Source: Siphonodentalium dalli
Taxonomy: Eukaryota > Mollusca > Scaphopoda > Gadilida > Siphonodentaliidae
Length of the DNA stretch: 64,000 nt
Assembly: GCA_032622095.1 (NCBI GenBank)
Contig: CP136069.1
Coordinates: 18,549,326-18,613,325 of the forward strand
Direction of reading: 5' to 3'
The translations under genes and the position numbers were made by a program. Positions within the stretch are counted from its first letter, which is position 1; every line of letters begins with the position of its first letter. A model generated the notes under the pieces. The model worked only from the letters and a program-made list of their open reading frames with translations. It was not told the origin of the DNA and ran no database searches. Of the stretch, positions 53,764 to 64,000 are shown one piece after another.

Positions 53764-56700
53764 CCCTTTACCCAACAAAACGGCCAAAAACGCCCAAATA
53801 AAGCTTCAACAGCCTAAAATACCCTGTGCCAATGCATTCTCTTATATATGCGAGTCGACCATAGGTCGCCTCGCATATATAAGAGAATGCATTGGCCTAA
53901 CAATTTTTTATCATTTTTTTTAAATAAATGTTTCTTACAATTTTTAGGACATAAAATAAAAAAAACATCCATTACCCTACAGGGAGCCCCACACATATAT
54001 AGAAGCATATAGAAGAGTGTCGTCTGCTCATGTTTGTCTGAGGCTCTTTATGGGTGAAATTATAAAATTGTTAAAGAATACAAGAACAAATTATTAAAAT
54101 TGTAAAAAATTGTTAGGCCAATGCATTAGGTCACAGGAGCTTGGAATTTGGTCAAAACCACTCTTTTATTGGCGGAACCACCACCCGGGACCAAAGGTCA
54201 CGGAAGGAACGAAACAGAAAATTGTTGCCACCTATTTTGAACTCAACTGTATTCCTACAAAAAATATATTTTCACTAAAAACTTTTGGTACCTCTTACAC
54301 CTTAGATGCCAATCTACAACATTCCATCGGTATATTTTTCCAGTTCTTCGAAAACCTCACTTTATTTCGGTAATGTATTGTAAATTCACCAACGAATACA
54401 AATCTGCGACACCTACATCACCCGTTCTAGAATCTGAGTAGCGGAACTGGTACAGAAATATGCGGAAACTTTAAAACTATGATCCGGAGACGGATAGCAT
54501 GAAAGTACCGTTTATAATTTCGAACATAGCTGCTGATTACATGTTTATTACATGACCGTACCGATGCACTGATCATCATGAACTTTTTATGGATGATAAC
54601 ATTGGCGTCTAGATGGGAACGAATTATTTTGGGCTCATTTGCATAAAAACATGGCCACTGGCAGCCATCGTGGATTTAAGTGATAATACTAGATAAATCT
54701 TAATCAATAACACAGCCTAGAGCCTGTGTCGATGCTCCTATATCATCACGAAATTGTCCATCGATCATGACATTGATATATAGACGACACCGAGTCATTT
54801 TGGGCTTATTTGCATGAAAAAAATGGCCGCCAACAGCCATCTTGGATTTCAAAATTGCATCATTTAGCACCGTTGGCAAGAGGTCGCAGTGTTAGTCCGA
54901 TCATAATTAAATTTGTCACGGAGGTTGACATTGACATATAGATGGGAACGAGTCATTTTGCTGTGAATTCTCAAAGAAACATGGCCGCCGTCGGATTTCA
55001 GCGACAACACCGCATATATAATTAAATCAATAACACTGCTTAGAGAGGCTAGGCCTATATGTCGATGAACCGATCATCGTTAAATTGTTCATGGGTCATG
55101 ACATTGGTATCAAAAAGAGAACGAATCATTGCTAGAGACTGTAACATTGGTGCGATCGTCGTGTAATTAGTCATAGAAACATGGCCGCCGTCGGATTTCA
55201 GCCACTCGTTTCATCGACCATGAAAGTTACGCCGATGGGGTCACTGTCACAAGACTCCGGTCAGTGACGGTCACATTCGTAGCCAGTGTAGCCAGCTTAT
55301 TTCACCGGCGATCACATTCGTAGTCAGCTTTTCTAATTCGTGGTTTATATTGCCCGAAATATGACGTCATCACGTTCGTGACTAAAATGTCGACGTCATG
55401 CTCCAAAACTGACTTCGTTTATCAACTTATATTGGAATATAATTCGAGCATTCCAACGACATTAATCCGAAACATCAGGTTATAAATGAACTTATATCAA
55501 AACTAAATTCAAGTTGTTTTCATCCATCAACTCAGAAAAATTAGATTAACCTGATCGTGTTCATTGAGGCTCGCCTGAATATGAAAAGCTGGCTACAAAT
55601 GTGATCGCCATAGAAAAGCTGGCTACATTTGTGATCGATTAAAAAACCTGGCTACGAATGTGATCGGATCGCGGAGCCTTGTGACAATGACCCCATCAGC
55701 GAAAGTTACATTAAGTAATGTTTTTAATATTGTTTTGGTATTTTTGATTTTGAGAAAAACAATGCCGATGGTGGCTAGCTGTCTTGAATTTAAAAATTGA
55801 ATTTCCAATTCATGAGCACAGGCTATATAATCATATGCATAAACTTGCCATAAAGCCATTCTTTGAGAGTTTTGGTGCTGATTCGTTACGACACACGAGT
55901 CACGAGTGACGTATACTATTTATAGATCCTGGTACCGGTACAGTTGACAATACTTATAGTTGCTTATTAAATAAAATTTATGTTAGCGAGTTTATCACTA
56001 ACTCAAATTTATAAACTAGTTATTCGGTAAACCAGTTTGTATTATATACAACTTGCAAACGCACAAATAAAACGTATACTGTGAAGAATACGCAGGTTAA
56101 TTTTGTGCTCTTACATTAAAGAATCTTATTACATTTTGTTACTGTATTTGGCATATTAATGGCGAGTTTTTGTACCCTACATTGACAAATTTGAATTACG
56201 CGAAACTAAACATTCGTTCTATATATGCATGGCCAATATCGTTACCTAACTCAAGAAAAATGTCTTCTCTCATCAACTAAGACATATATTTGTTCGTCAG
56301 AACTAGTCAAAAACAGCAATTGATGTGGAAATAATTAAGATATTCTGGCAACGAATCTGCACCAAAACGCACAAAGGAATCGCTTCATGCATAGGCATAT
56401 ATACCAGGCCTCCCCGTGAGTCTATATATCTTTTTCTTCTACTTCGTGATATTCGACCAGTAATCAGTTGGTTGATTACTATTACTATTATATGATGGAT
56501 ATTTTAGGCCTATACAACGGAGCGCGACACAAGCTCCTATGAGAGAGAGAGAGAGGGAGCTAGAGAGTTTTGGTCCCCTTATGACCAATCATTGCAACCA
56601 GTAGCATTACAAAGTCAAGTAGTACATATAGGCCTACCTGTACATAACGAACATAAAACAAGAAGAAAAAAACAATACCAGGTGGTCGTGCCATAAATAG

Positions 56701-57404
56701 AAATAAATTAAATATGAAATATATGTACAAATTACCATTCAGTCAAATGAAGAATATCTTCTTGGGTAGTCGTCATTTTCATGAGATGATAACAGCAGAC
56801 ACCGAAAAATACAGACATTTTTCAGGAAAATGCACAAAACATCAGGATTAGATCTTCAAAAACGAGCATAGTATGACGCAAACATAAACAGATTTAAGTT
56901 TTCTGGCGCCTAAGTTCGAAAACCGCACGCACTTTCAAATATTTTTGAATTTCGCGGGCTTTAAATTTAGGTTTCGATTTTGTTTCGTTCCGACTTTGTT
57001 ATTCTGGAAAAATGTTTTTTTGCCATTTGTCATTCAGATTCTAGAACGGGTGATGTAGGTGTCGCAGATTTGTGTTCGTTGGTGAATTTACAATACATTA
57101 CCGAAATAAAGTGAGGTTTTCGAAGAACTGGAAAAATATACCTATGGAATGTTGTAGATTGGCATCCAAGGTGTAAGAGGTACCAACAGTTTTTAGTGAA
57201 AATATATTTTTTTGTAGGAATACAGTTGAGTTCAAAATAGGTGGCAACAATTTTCTGTTTCGTTCCTTCCGTGACCTTTGGTCCCGGGTGGTGGTTCCGC
57301 CAATAAAAGAGGGGTTTTGACCAAATTCCAAGCTCCTGTGATTAGGTCGACTCGCATATATAAGAGAATGCATTGGCACAGGGCCCTTCTGTTTGGGTAA
57401 AGGG
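53764..57404. mobile_element. TTAA MITE (CCCTTTACCCAAC family) split by a 3.2-kb insertion
   Basis: The left end CCCTTTACCCAACAAAACGG and right end TTTGGGTAAAGGG are flanked by TTAA (53760-53763, 57405-57408). One hairpin module is complete (53828-53896). The second is represented by its two edges (54118-54127 and 57348-57378) on either side of the inserted element. Confidence 0.9.
54132..57340. mobile_element. 3.2-kb element with 306-bp TIRs, superfamily unknown
   Basis: The TIRs start CACAGGAGCTTGGAATTTGG and pair over 54132-54437 and 57035-57340, with few mismatches. A 7-bp duplication ATTAGGT flanks them (54125-54131, 57341-57347). Inside the left half, a unit of about 180 bp (GAACGA.TCATTTTGGGCT, ATGGCCGCC, CAGCCATCTTGGATTT) repeats three to four times. 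No transposase is seen. Open frames within the TIRs (54110-54373, 57098-57487) are mirror copies. Confidence 0.85.
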
Positions 57405-57408
57405 TTAA

Positions 57409-58470
57409 TCCAGATTAAAAAGAATTTCAACAGTAAATTAATAAATTTAATACTGGAGGATACATTGAGTAAAAAAAAAGTTAGCAATAAATATTTATTA
57501 ACGCCACCGGTGTATACTGTTGGGCAAATTTTATAAATCTGTGGACCTATGGGGATTTTATAAATAGATAATTGGGTTTTCTTGTTATTTTGGGACGCGT
57601 TAAAGTTGTACTGCGACTCAGAGTCCGGTAAAAGCTGTAGTTGGAATGTCCAAGTTCGTGAAAGTTCTATTGACTATGCCGATGATTTGAGAAGCTTTAT
57701 TGTTTTAGGATATTGTAGAAAGGCTAATCTGGCCGTGTCAAATTGAGCTATGGCGATGGGATAGCTCGCAGGAAAACACATTTCGGGTTTTCGTGGGATG
57801 TGTATTCGATGGATGTCTTATAGTTTCAGTATGTAACTATTATGACCGCGTTAATTGCGTTCAATGTTTAGGTATGAACAATTGCTGGGCCATGCACCCT
57901 TGAACATTTTGTGGCGGGAACCCAAATTTTTAGAAGCTTTCTGGTTTGGTGAATGAAAAACCTGCAGTAATAAGCCGTAGTTGTTCGTAATAATTTGAAG
58001 GTTTAGTTGTTTTAACGGAATTCTGAGGCGGTGCATTCATGTAACCAATATATTTTATATTATAATTTACATTTATGGCTAATAATATGATCTTGGTGGC
58101 GTTACCATTTCTGACAATGGTTTTCTTGTTCCATTTATATGAGCAATGGCATCGAGGTCGGTACGGATGTATCGCCGAAGGATTAATTCCTCTATTAAAT
58201 TATACCGTATACTGCAAAAATTCAATGCAAATCTTCGCTGCAAAAGTTATATATGAATAAGCAGTTATCTGGGAACTAAAGCAACGATATTTTTTAAACC
58301 GATCGACTTAACATTTAACTGGCGGCTGCATGGGGTTGGTCAATTTTAAATTCTTTACATAAATTTATTTTTTGAGAATTTTTTTCTGTAATTACAACAC
58401 TTGACCTACTTTGTAAAATCATTATAGCATTCAAAAATAATTGCACCAACCTTCTAATGGAACAATTTGC
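57409..58470. other. Nothing recognised
   Basis: Short frames (57851-58036, 58075-58260) show no family resemblance. Confidence 0.4.
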
Positions 58471-58478
58471 AGCCGACC

Positions 58479-58545
58479 CGCCGACCCGCCAGATAAATAT
58501 GTATTGTTTTCAGCCGACCCGCCAGATAAATATGTATTGTTTTCA
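58479..58545. repeat. 33-bp tandem repeat, two copies
   Basis: CCGACCCGCCAGATAAATAT followed by GTATTGTTTTCA occurs twice. Confidence 0.9.
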
Positions 58546-59000
58546 AACCGCAAAAAGTCACACCCGGAAATAATTGCAACTGTAACTTTTGCTGCGGAGA
58601 TTTGCATGGATGTCCATTCAAAATAGGTCACTTGACCTCCTCTTTAACATATCCAACATGGACCGACCTGGATGATAGCACAGGCTCGTGTGTGTGGGGG
58701 GGGGGGGGTACCAGATATACTTCCCTTAGTTTGATACTATATAATTATACACCAAAGTGACGGAAATTTCAGAACCATTAAGACGCATTGAAATATATTG
58801 TGACTAAAATGAACGATTATGAGAATCTATGAGGAATATATGATAGACTAACGGTGTGTTTTTCCAAAACCAGACTTGTGAATCTTGTCACTGGTGTATA
58901 TACCCGCCTTCAAGTTGTCAGGCTAACTCGTGGTCATATTGGATCCACCAGGCCCGGTTCCGTGGTTTTAGTGCACCAGGTCAATGTTCTTGAGTACACT
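58546..59000. other. Unassigned, with (G)13
   Basis: Homopolymer G at 58696-58708. Nothing else is supported. Confidence 0.4.
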
Positions 59001-59525
59001 GGTTCCGTTGTTTTAGTGTAATTATAGGTCAACATTTCTGGAGTAGCATTTCCATACATGGAATTCATGAATAAATCATGACTTCCATATATGGAATCCT
59101 ACACTCTTAGAACAAATGTGTATAAATACTACACAAAATGTGTTACAATTGATCTTAAACAAAATTGTGTAGAAATGACACATGCATGACATATAATTAT
59201 TAAATATGTCGGTGGAATATATGTATTATGGTAGCTGTTACGAGGTTTATGTCTCAAATAGAAAATATCTCATATATTAAATATAATATACTCACATATT
59301 CACTCATATTCAACGTTGAGAAAATTCCACCGACACATTTATGTCATGTTGCATTTCTACACAATTTTGTTTAAGATCAAATGTAACACATATTGTGTAG
59401 TATTTATACACATTTGTTCTAAGAGTGTAGGATTCCATATATGGAAGTCATGATTTATTCATGAATTCCATGTATGGAAATGCTACTCCAGAAATGTTGA
59501 CCTATAACACTAAAACAACGGAACC
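59001..59525. mobile_element. 525-bp palindrome (GGTTCCGTTGTTTTAGTG ends)
   Basis: Arms of about 210 bp pair, for example ATTCATGAATAAATCATGAC with GTCATGATTTATTCATGAAT, and GTCGGTGGAAT with ATTCCACCGAC, leaving an AT-rich centre. Target duplication is not evident. Confidence 0.85.
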
Positions 59526-59739
59526 AGAGCTGGGTGAATCTCTGAAACCACGGATCGGAGCTGCATGGATGAATCCAATATGGCCGCGACTCAGTGATCT
59601 CGCTAATTATCATATCCGGTATTCCCCATGTGGATTATATATAGTGCTGAGCGCGCTGGTTGGTTTAGATAAGCATGCAGGCCATGCATGTCGAAAAAAA
59701 GCAATGTCATGCACTGAGTGCAACCATATTGGATCTATT

Positions 59740-59863
59740 CAGCCCCATTCCGTGTTTTAGTGCTACAGGTCAAAGTTGAATTCATTAATATTCAAAAGCT
59801 CCATATATGGAATCTTACTCCAGAACTTTGACATGCTATAGCACCGAAAACGGAATGGGGCTG
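59740..59863. mobile_element. 124-bp palindrome related to the previous one
   Basis: The ends CAGCCCCATTCCG and CGGAATGGGGCTG are present. The inside repeats the GGTCAA, TCCATATATGGAAT and TACTCCAGAA motifs of 59001-59525. An outer pair ATGTCATGCACTGAGT (59705) and ACTCAGTGCATGACAT (59870) extends the symmetry. Confidence 0.75.
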
Positions 59864-59882
59864 GCCGCGACTCAGTGCATGA

Positions 59883-60140
59883 CATATACACAGTCATCCC
59901 ACTGTCACCATTACCGACATCCAGGCGTACAGAGCATATACACAGTCATCCCACTGTCACCATTACCGACATCCAGTGTACAGAGCCTATACATAGTCAT
60001 CCCACTGTCACCATTACCGACATCCAGGCGTACAGAGCCTATACACAGTCATCCCACTGTCACCATTACCGACATCCAGTGTACAGAGCATATACACAGT
60101 CATCACACTGTCACCATTACCGATATACAGGCGTACAGAT
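59883..60140. repeat. Tandem repeat of 51-52 bp, 5 copies
   Basis: CATATACACAGTCATCCC plus ACTGTCACCATTACCGACAT, with units alternating between CCAGGCGTACAGAG and CCAGTGTACAGAG, an AB AB pattern. The repetitive frames here are not genes. Confidence 0.9.
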
Positions 60141-60228
60141 ATTGAAGATATGCAAATGAGTGCAATGCGTGTGGTGTCGCCGTGTCGGGGACAGCGGAGC
60201 GCGTTACAAACCCCGGACTGCAGGACAT

Positions 60229-60318
60229 ACACAGAACGACACGATGTGTAAATGAGTTTGTCGATACGGAACGAGTGATGTATCGACAAACCTATTTACA
60301 CATCGTGTCGTTCTGTGT
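60229..60318. repeat. 90-bp palindrome
   Basis: The arms ACACAGAACGACACGATGTG and CACATCGTGTCGTTCTGTGT continue through AAATGAGTTTGTCGATAC to a short centre. Confidence 0.85.
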
Positions 60319-60355
60319 TTATTACACGCTTCGCGTCACAGGGGTCTGTATATAT

Positions 60356-60421
60356 ATACGCCGCTCTATATACGCGCCTTCTTCGCGTTAATGGAACAGG
60401 CGCGTATATAGAGCGGCGTAT
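60356..60421. repeat. 66-bp palindrome, GC-rich arms
   Basis: The arms ATACGCCGCTCTATATACGC and GCGTATATAGAGCGGCGTAT enclose CTTCTTCGCGTTAATGGAAC. GACAGCGGAGCGCGTTACA occurs as a direct repeat on both sides of the palindrome pair (60190 and 60446). Confidence 0.85.
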
Positions 60422-61025
60422 ATGGGCAGTGCAAAAGGGGGGCGGACAGCGGAGCGCGTTACAGGCCCCTGTGCTTCGCGTCCTAGAATCCGTGCATTAA
60501 ACATACAGGATTAGAATAATTATTTAGGCTCATACAGGACGTGTTTGTCATGTGTGATTATTCTTTTATTAAATAGTTCCAGTGTCGTGGTCAAGGCGAA
60601 CGCCATGTACGTAATTTTACGTCAACGAGATGCGTATGGAACGTACGTTCCATACGGATTTGTAAATATGGAACAGCAATAACACTGTACTTCTAGGAAC
60701 AAGCGTGTAATAAATAGTTGTTTCGTATCTTGGCGGAATAATGAAATATATATATATATATATAATGTCTCTATACATATGACACATGCATGCAGTTCGT
60801 GAATAAAAATATATTGTATAGTCGACTCTCGACAATTGTGTCGCTTGATGAACACAACCATAATCAATATTAACATTATACGGCATTTATAAATTTAAAA
60901 TAAAACGGATTTCAATAGAAATAATAAAGTTTTAATGAGATCTCGAATCATTAATTGTCAAAATACCACCGAGAGAGAAACCAATCAAACCAAGTACAAA
61001 TAACTTTACTGCAAATGAAACGACT
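60422..61025. other. Nothing recognised
   Basis: (AT)n at 60745-60764. No other feature. Confidence 0.4.
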
Positions 61026-61033
61026 TCTGGGTC

Positions 61034-61477
61034 CAAGTCTGAGTTTAGTGTGCCTGTCATTTGCAGAATGAGGTCCTCAGAGGGTGAATATAGGGGGCTT
61101 AGCAGGCTAGCATCACCAAATTCACACCTCATTCTGCATGGCCTCATCTGATATGGGATACATATAACTCAGATTGAAGTTCTCAACTGGTGAAATATTG
61201 TGATGTTCTCCCAATGGAAACCTCGATTATGCAATGTGTCGTCTGACAATTTAAGGATATAGAGAAACTAAACTAAACAAGAAATAGAATCTATGTGAAG
61301 AAGTTTCTGTAGAAAATTGATAATAAAAAATCTTTCCAGAGAAAATGAGGCCTAAGCAGAATGAGGTCCCCATGTGGTGAATTTAGTGATGATAGCCTAC
61401 TATGCGGCATAGCGTCACTAAATTCACCCTCTGTGGACCTCATTCTGCAAATGACAGGCACACTACACTCAGGCTTG
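61034..61477. mobile_element. Double-hairpin MITE, hAT-like, copy 8
   Basis: The ends CAAGTCTGAGTTTAGTGTG and CTACACTCAGGCTTG are flanked by TCTGGGTC and TCTGTGTC (7 of 8). The left hairpin has an internal deletion. Confidence 0.85.
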
Positions 61478-61485
61478 TCTGTGTC

Positions 61486-62320
61486 TATAATAAAACTCGT
61501 ATAAAGACATTAAAATGGTTTTACAACCGCACGAGAGATATAACTATATATTGTATATTACCTATTAAAGTTTCGTCATTCAATAAATCAATATTTATTC
61601 AGAATTCCTTCTGGACCTTTGGTTCCATTTATGATATTATGTATAGTAATAATAAAGGAAATGATTATATTTTTTCAAAATTATATGTCCTTTCGGATGC
61701 TTTCCTGATTTACGAGCTAAAGTTCTATCAAGTCTCTGCAAGCATTTAGATTTTATAAATTATAGAGCTTCCAGAATCACGTGACAAATGTCCCTGGGTT
61801 GCACTCATTCGGCAAACCTCGTCAGATTCCGTCACCGTTGCCCCATATGTCACAGGTCGAGGAGTCCAGAATGGGGTTGCACTGTGACTGAGCTGTATTG
61901 AAGAACACATAAAAACATCTGCTTGTCCACGTTTCATGTAGTAAATTTAACAAAAGAAGGATCTTGAAATAATATGTTTCAATAATATCGGTGTTTTAGT
62001 TATGATATACGGTGATGATATATGTGAGATAACTACCCATTATAATCTCACAACTTGATTCAAACTATACGAATGTACCAATATATAAAACCCCAAACTC
62101 AGATATTCGTGTTCGGTTCTTAACGAAACCTCACACGTCTTACTCCCAGCGAAGACATACACACAATGAAGATGGCTCCCAAATATGGTCAAGGGAAATG
62201 CCCATAACGAAGGAACCAATCCCGATGTGTATTGCCAAACGCCTCATTACGCCACCTAGCGTGGTGTTACTTGCATTTGGTTTTTTTATATCACATGGAG
62301 TACAGGGCGAATGTATTCTT
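61486..62320. other. Nothing recognised
   Basis: Several unrecognised frames (61402-61749 plus, 61746-61937 minus, 62198-62422 plus). None has splice, homology or length support. Confidence 0.35.
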
Positions 62321-62790
62321 GGAGATTGTTTGTACCTTACTCAATCGTACCGATATAATCACGTAGATGCCGAAATTGTAAAGTTAACGCCAGCGGTGTA
62401 TAATACGTTTATGAAAATATGATAAATCCTATCGATAGAGTCAGGACAGGCTCAAATTGTAAACTTAAAGTCACCGGTGTAATAATATGTTGTTGAAAAT
62501 ATAAATAATCTGATAGCCTGAAAATATTGTATAACCTATTGGGAGCCCATAATAAATGGGAATAACCTATTCGGAGCCCCTGCTGTATTTTATGGAGATT
62601 GTTTGTACCTTACTGAATCGTACCGATATAATCACGTAGATGCCGAAGTTGTAAAGTTAACGCCACTGGTGTATAATATGTTTATGATAAATCGTATCGA
62701 TAGAGTGAGGACAGGCTCAAATTGTAAACTTAAAGTCGAAAATATAAATAATCTGATAGCCTGAAAACATTGTATAACCTGTTGGGAGCC
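62321..62790. repeat. Direct duplication, offset 273 bp
   Basis: GGAGATTGTTTGTACCTTAC, AATCGTACCGATATAATCAC and AGGACAGGCTCAAATTGTAA occur at 62321 onward and again at 62594 onward. GGGAGCCC and ATAACCTATT mark the joint. The second copy has lost about 30 bp. Confidence 0.85.
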
Positions 62791-63120
62791 CCTGGTCTAG
62801 TGAACTGAATTATGGGTAATTTTAATTGGAGTGCGCATGTCTGTTTTTTTTGTAGTAACGGCCATCTTTTATTTTCTGCATGCGCAGTCTATATGCGTTC
62901 TTTTGGGGAAATTCGCTATTTTGGTTAAGTGAAACAATGGTATGAGTTCAATGTTTGTTTGTATATAAGAAAGTATATTGAATTTTGGAGGCCGACAATT
63001 GTATCTATTTGAAGATTAAAAGTTGCTTGTGTGTATTTAGCTGTGCATGGTTCGTTAATTAGGCCAGCCTATTGTCATATTAGAACGTCTCCAATAACAT
63101 ACAACCTCTCTGCAGTTAAC
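62791..63120. other. Nothing recognised
   Basis: No supported feature. Confidence 0.4.
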
Positions 63121-63188
63121 ATTGTGAATTTGGCAACAGTCCAAGCAGGCCCTCTAATGGAGCACTGTGAATTTGGCAACAGTCCAAG
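63121..63188. repeat. 43-bp offset direct repeat
   Basis: GTGAATTTGGCAACAGTCC followed by AAG occurs at 63124 and 63167. Confidence 0.85.
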
Positions 63189-63207
63189 ACACGTGGGGTA
63201 TATATAG

Positions 63208-63349
63208 AATACACACGTAGTGTTTCTGAATACCAAATTTACACCACGAGTGGGATTGATGGTTTACCACACGAGCTTTAGCGAGTGTGGTAAATCATCA
63301 ATCCCACGAGTGGTGTAAATTTGGTATTCAGAAACACTACGTGTGTATT
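63208..63349. mobile_element. 142-bp foldback palindrome
   Basis: Arms of about 62 bp starting AATACACACGTAGTGTTTC close around CACACGAGCTTTAGCGAGTG. The TTTTGTT sequence after the right arm also follows the palindrome at 40322-40466. Confidence 0.85.
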
Positions 63350-64000
63350 TTGTTTATACCATGACCGGTACAGGAGCAACAACTGCTATGAAATCGAAAT
63401 AAACCCACTTAAATTAAGATGATTCTGTCGCACCATTCACAATCATCCCCGTTGTGTTCCCCACACTTGGCCGTACATCGACGTACACTATCACAGCTGA
63501 TCAGGCGTATTGATACATTGAATTAGGTCAACATTCAATTGTACGAATATGGTATCATTGTAGCCAATTCACAATAAACTGTAATCATGATGAAACCGCC
63601 ATAAATAAACAACATGAATATATATATGGGAATACGAATTTAATGAATATAAATATAACACATTGCGGGAACTTTTTTTTCTCCGCCGTACAGTGAACAG
63701 GAAACCACGAAAGTCATTTTGAAATCCACCGTTTGTTGTTCGAGTTTTTTACGTCTATTTCTTGAAATATATGTTCAATTTGTTGATCTGGATGTGATTT
63801 CCACGGAAATAACTGTTCGTTTTTATCGCATTAGTGAGTATAATATTCAATTGAATCGAAAGTATCAAATTGTTTTCATCGCGAGGCGCTACATTTTAAA
63901 AATAGAGTGATTTTGATCGAGGTCATGGAAGGTTAATGAAAGGTCAACTCGGATGTAGTTCTACTATGGGTATAAACTTTAACCATTGAAATGCCATTAA
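63350..64000. other. Nothing recognised
   Basis: The 63-codon frame at 63719 is unrecognised. No repeat structure was seen. Confidence 0.4.

Noticed and set aside
54110-57487. Similar 80-130 codon frames at both ends of the 3.2-kb element
   Set aside because: They are mirror images within the 306-bp TIRs and match no protein that I know.
59807-60159. Histidine- and threonine-rich repetitive frames
   Set aside because: They are translations of a 52-bp tandem repeat in all phases.
62198-62422. Plus-strand frame with a hydrophobic stretch like a signal peptide
   Set aside because: Its second half belongs to a 273-bp direct duplication whose second copy is not open in the same way. There is no homology.

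Overview
The window is eukaryotic nuclear DNA: AT-rich, almost without long open frames, and packed with DNA transposons, MITEs, foldback elements, SINEs and satellites. The repeats (pearl/Helentron-like arrays of 150-170 bp units with a terminal hairpin, SINEs with a central conserved domain, long-arm foldbacks) and the divergence of the one host gene suggest a marine invertebrate, most likely a mollusc. That assignment is inference.

One host gene is recognised. Bases 1-26331 on the minus strand hold the 5' half of mapkap1 (SIN1, the mTORC2 subunit that recruits Akt/SGK). Six coding exons lie at 26331-26123 (start codon at 26268), 25761-25679, 17125-17009, 13393-13224, 9887-9718 and 6895-6719. 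They join in phase into about 287 codons covering the N-terminus, the [10 protein letters not shown] segment and most of the CRIM domain. The RBD and PH exons must lie beyond the left edge. Every exon has a mobile element or tandem repeat within about 50 bp of a splice site. In one case a MITE footprint overlaps the 5' splice site, and in another the 3' splice site is triplicated by a 65-bp tandem repeat.

Layout. 1-26 kb: SIN1 introns filled with hAT-like elements showing 8-bp target duplications, TTAA MITEs, TA MITEs, double-hairpin MITEs and pearl-like arrays. 26-42 kb: intergenic repeats, including a 2.5 kb inverted-repeat element, a further hAT, a SINE, a foldback with two MITEs inserted at one TTAA, and tandem arrays. 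42.7-51.1 kb: an 8.4 kb Mutator-like (MULE) foldback transposon with kilobase-scale arms built partly of satellites and a decayed FLYWCH/MULE transposase placed inside one arm. 51.9-53.1 kb: a 44-bp minisatellite. 53.8-57.4 kb: a MITE split by a 3.2 kb element with 306-bp TIRs. 57-64 kb: palindromes and short tandem repeats.

The strongest unexplained pattern is a hairpin module of about 70 bp (GCCAATGCATTCTC ... GAGAATGCATTGGC) with an AT-rich tail. It occurs in at least four MITE families with unrelated ends, and one of those families exists both with and without it. The MULE foldback is the other candidate for an undescribed element.
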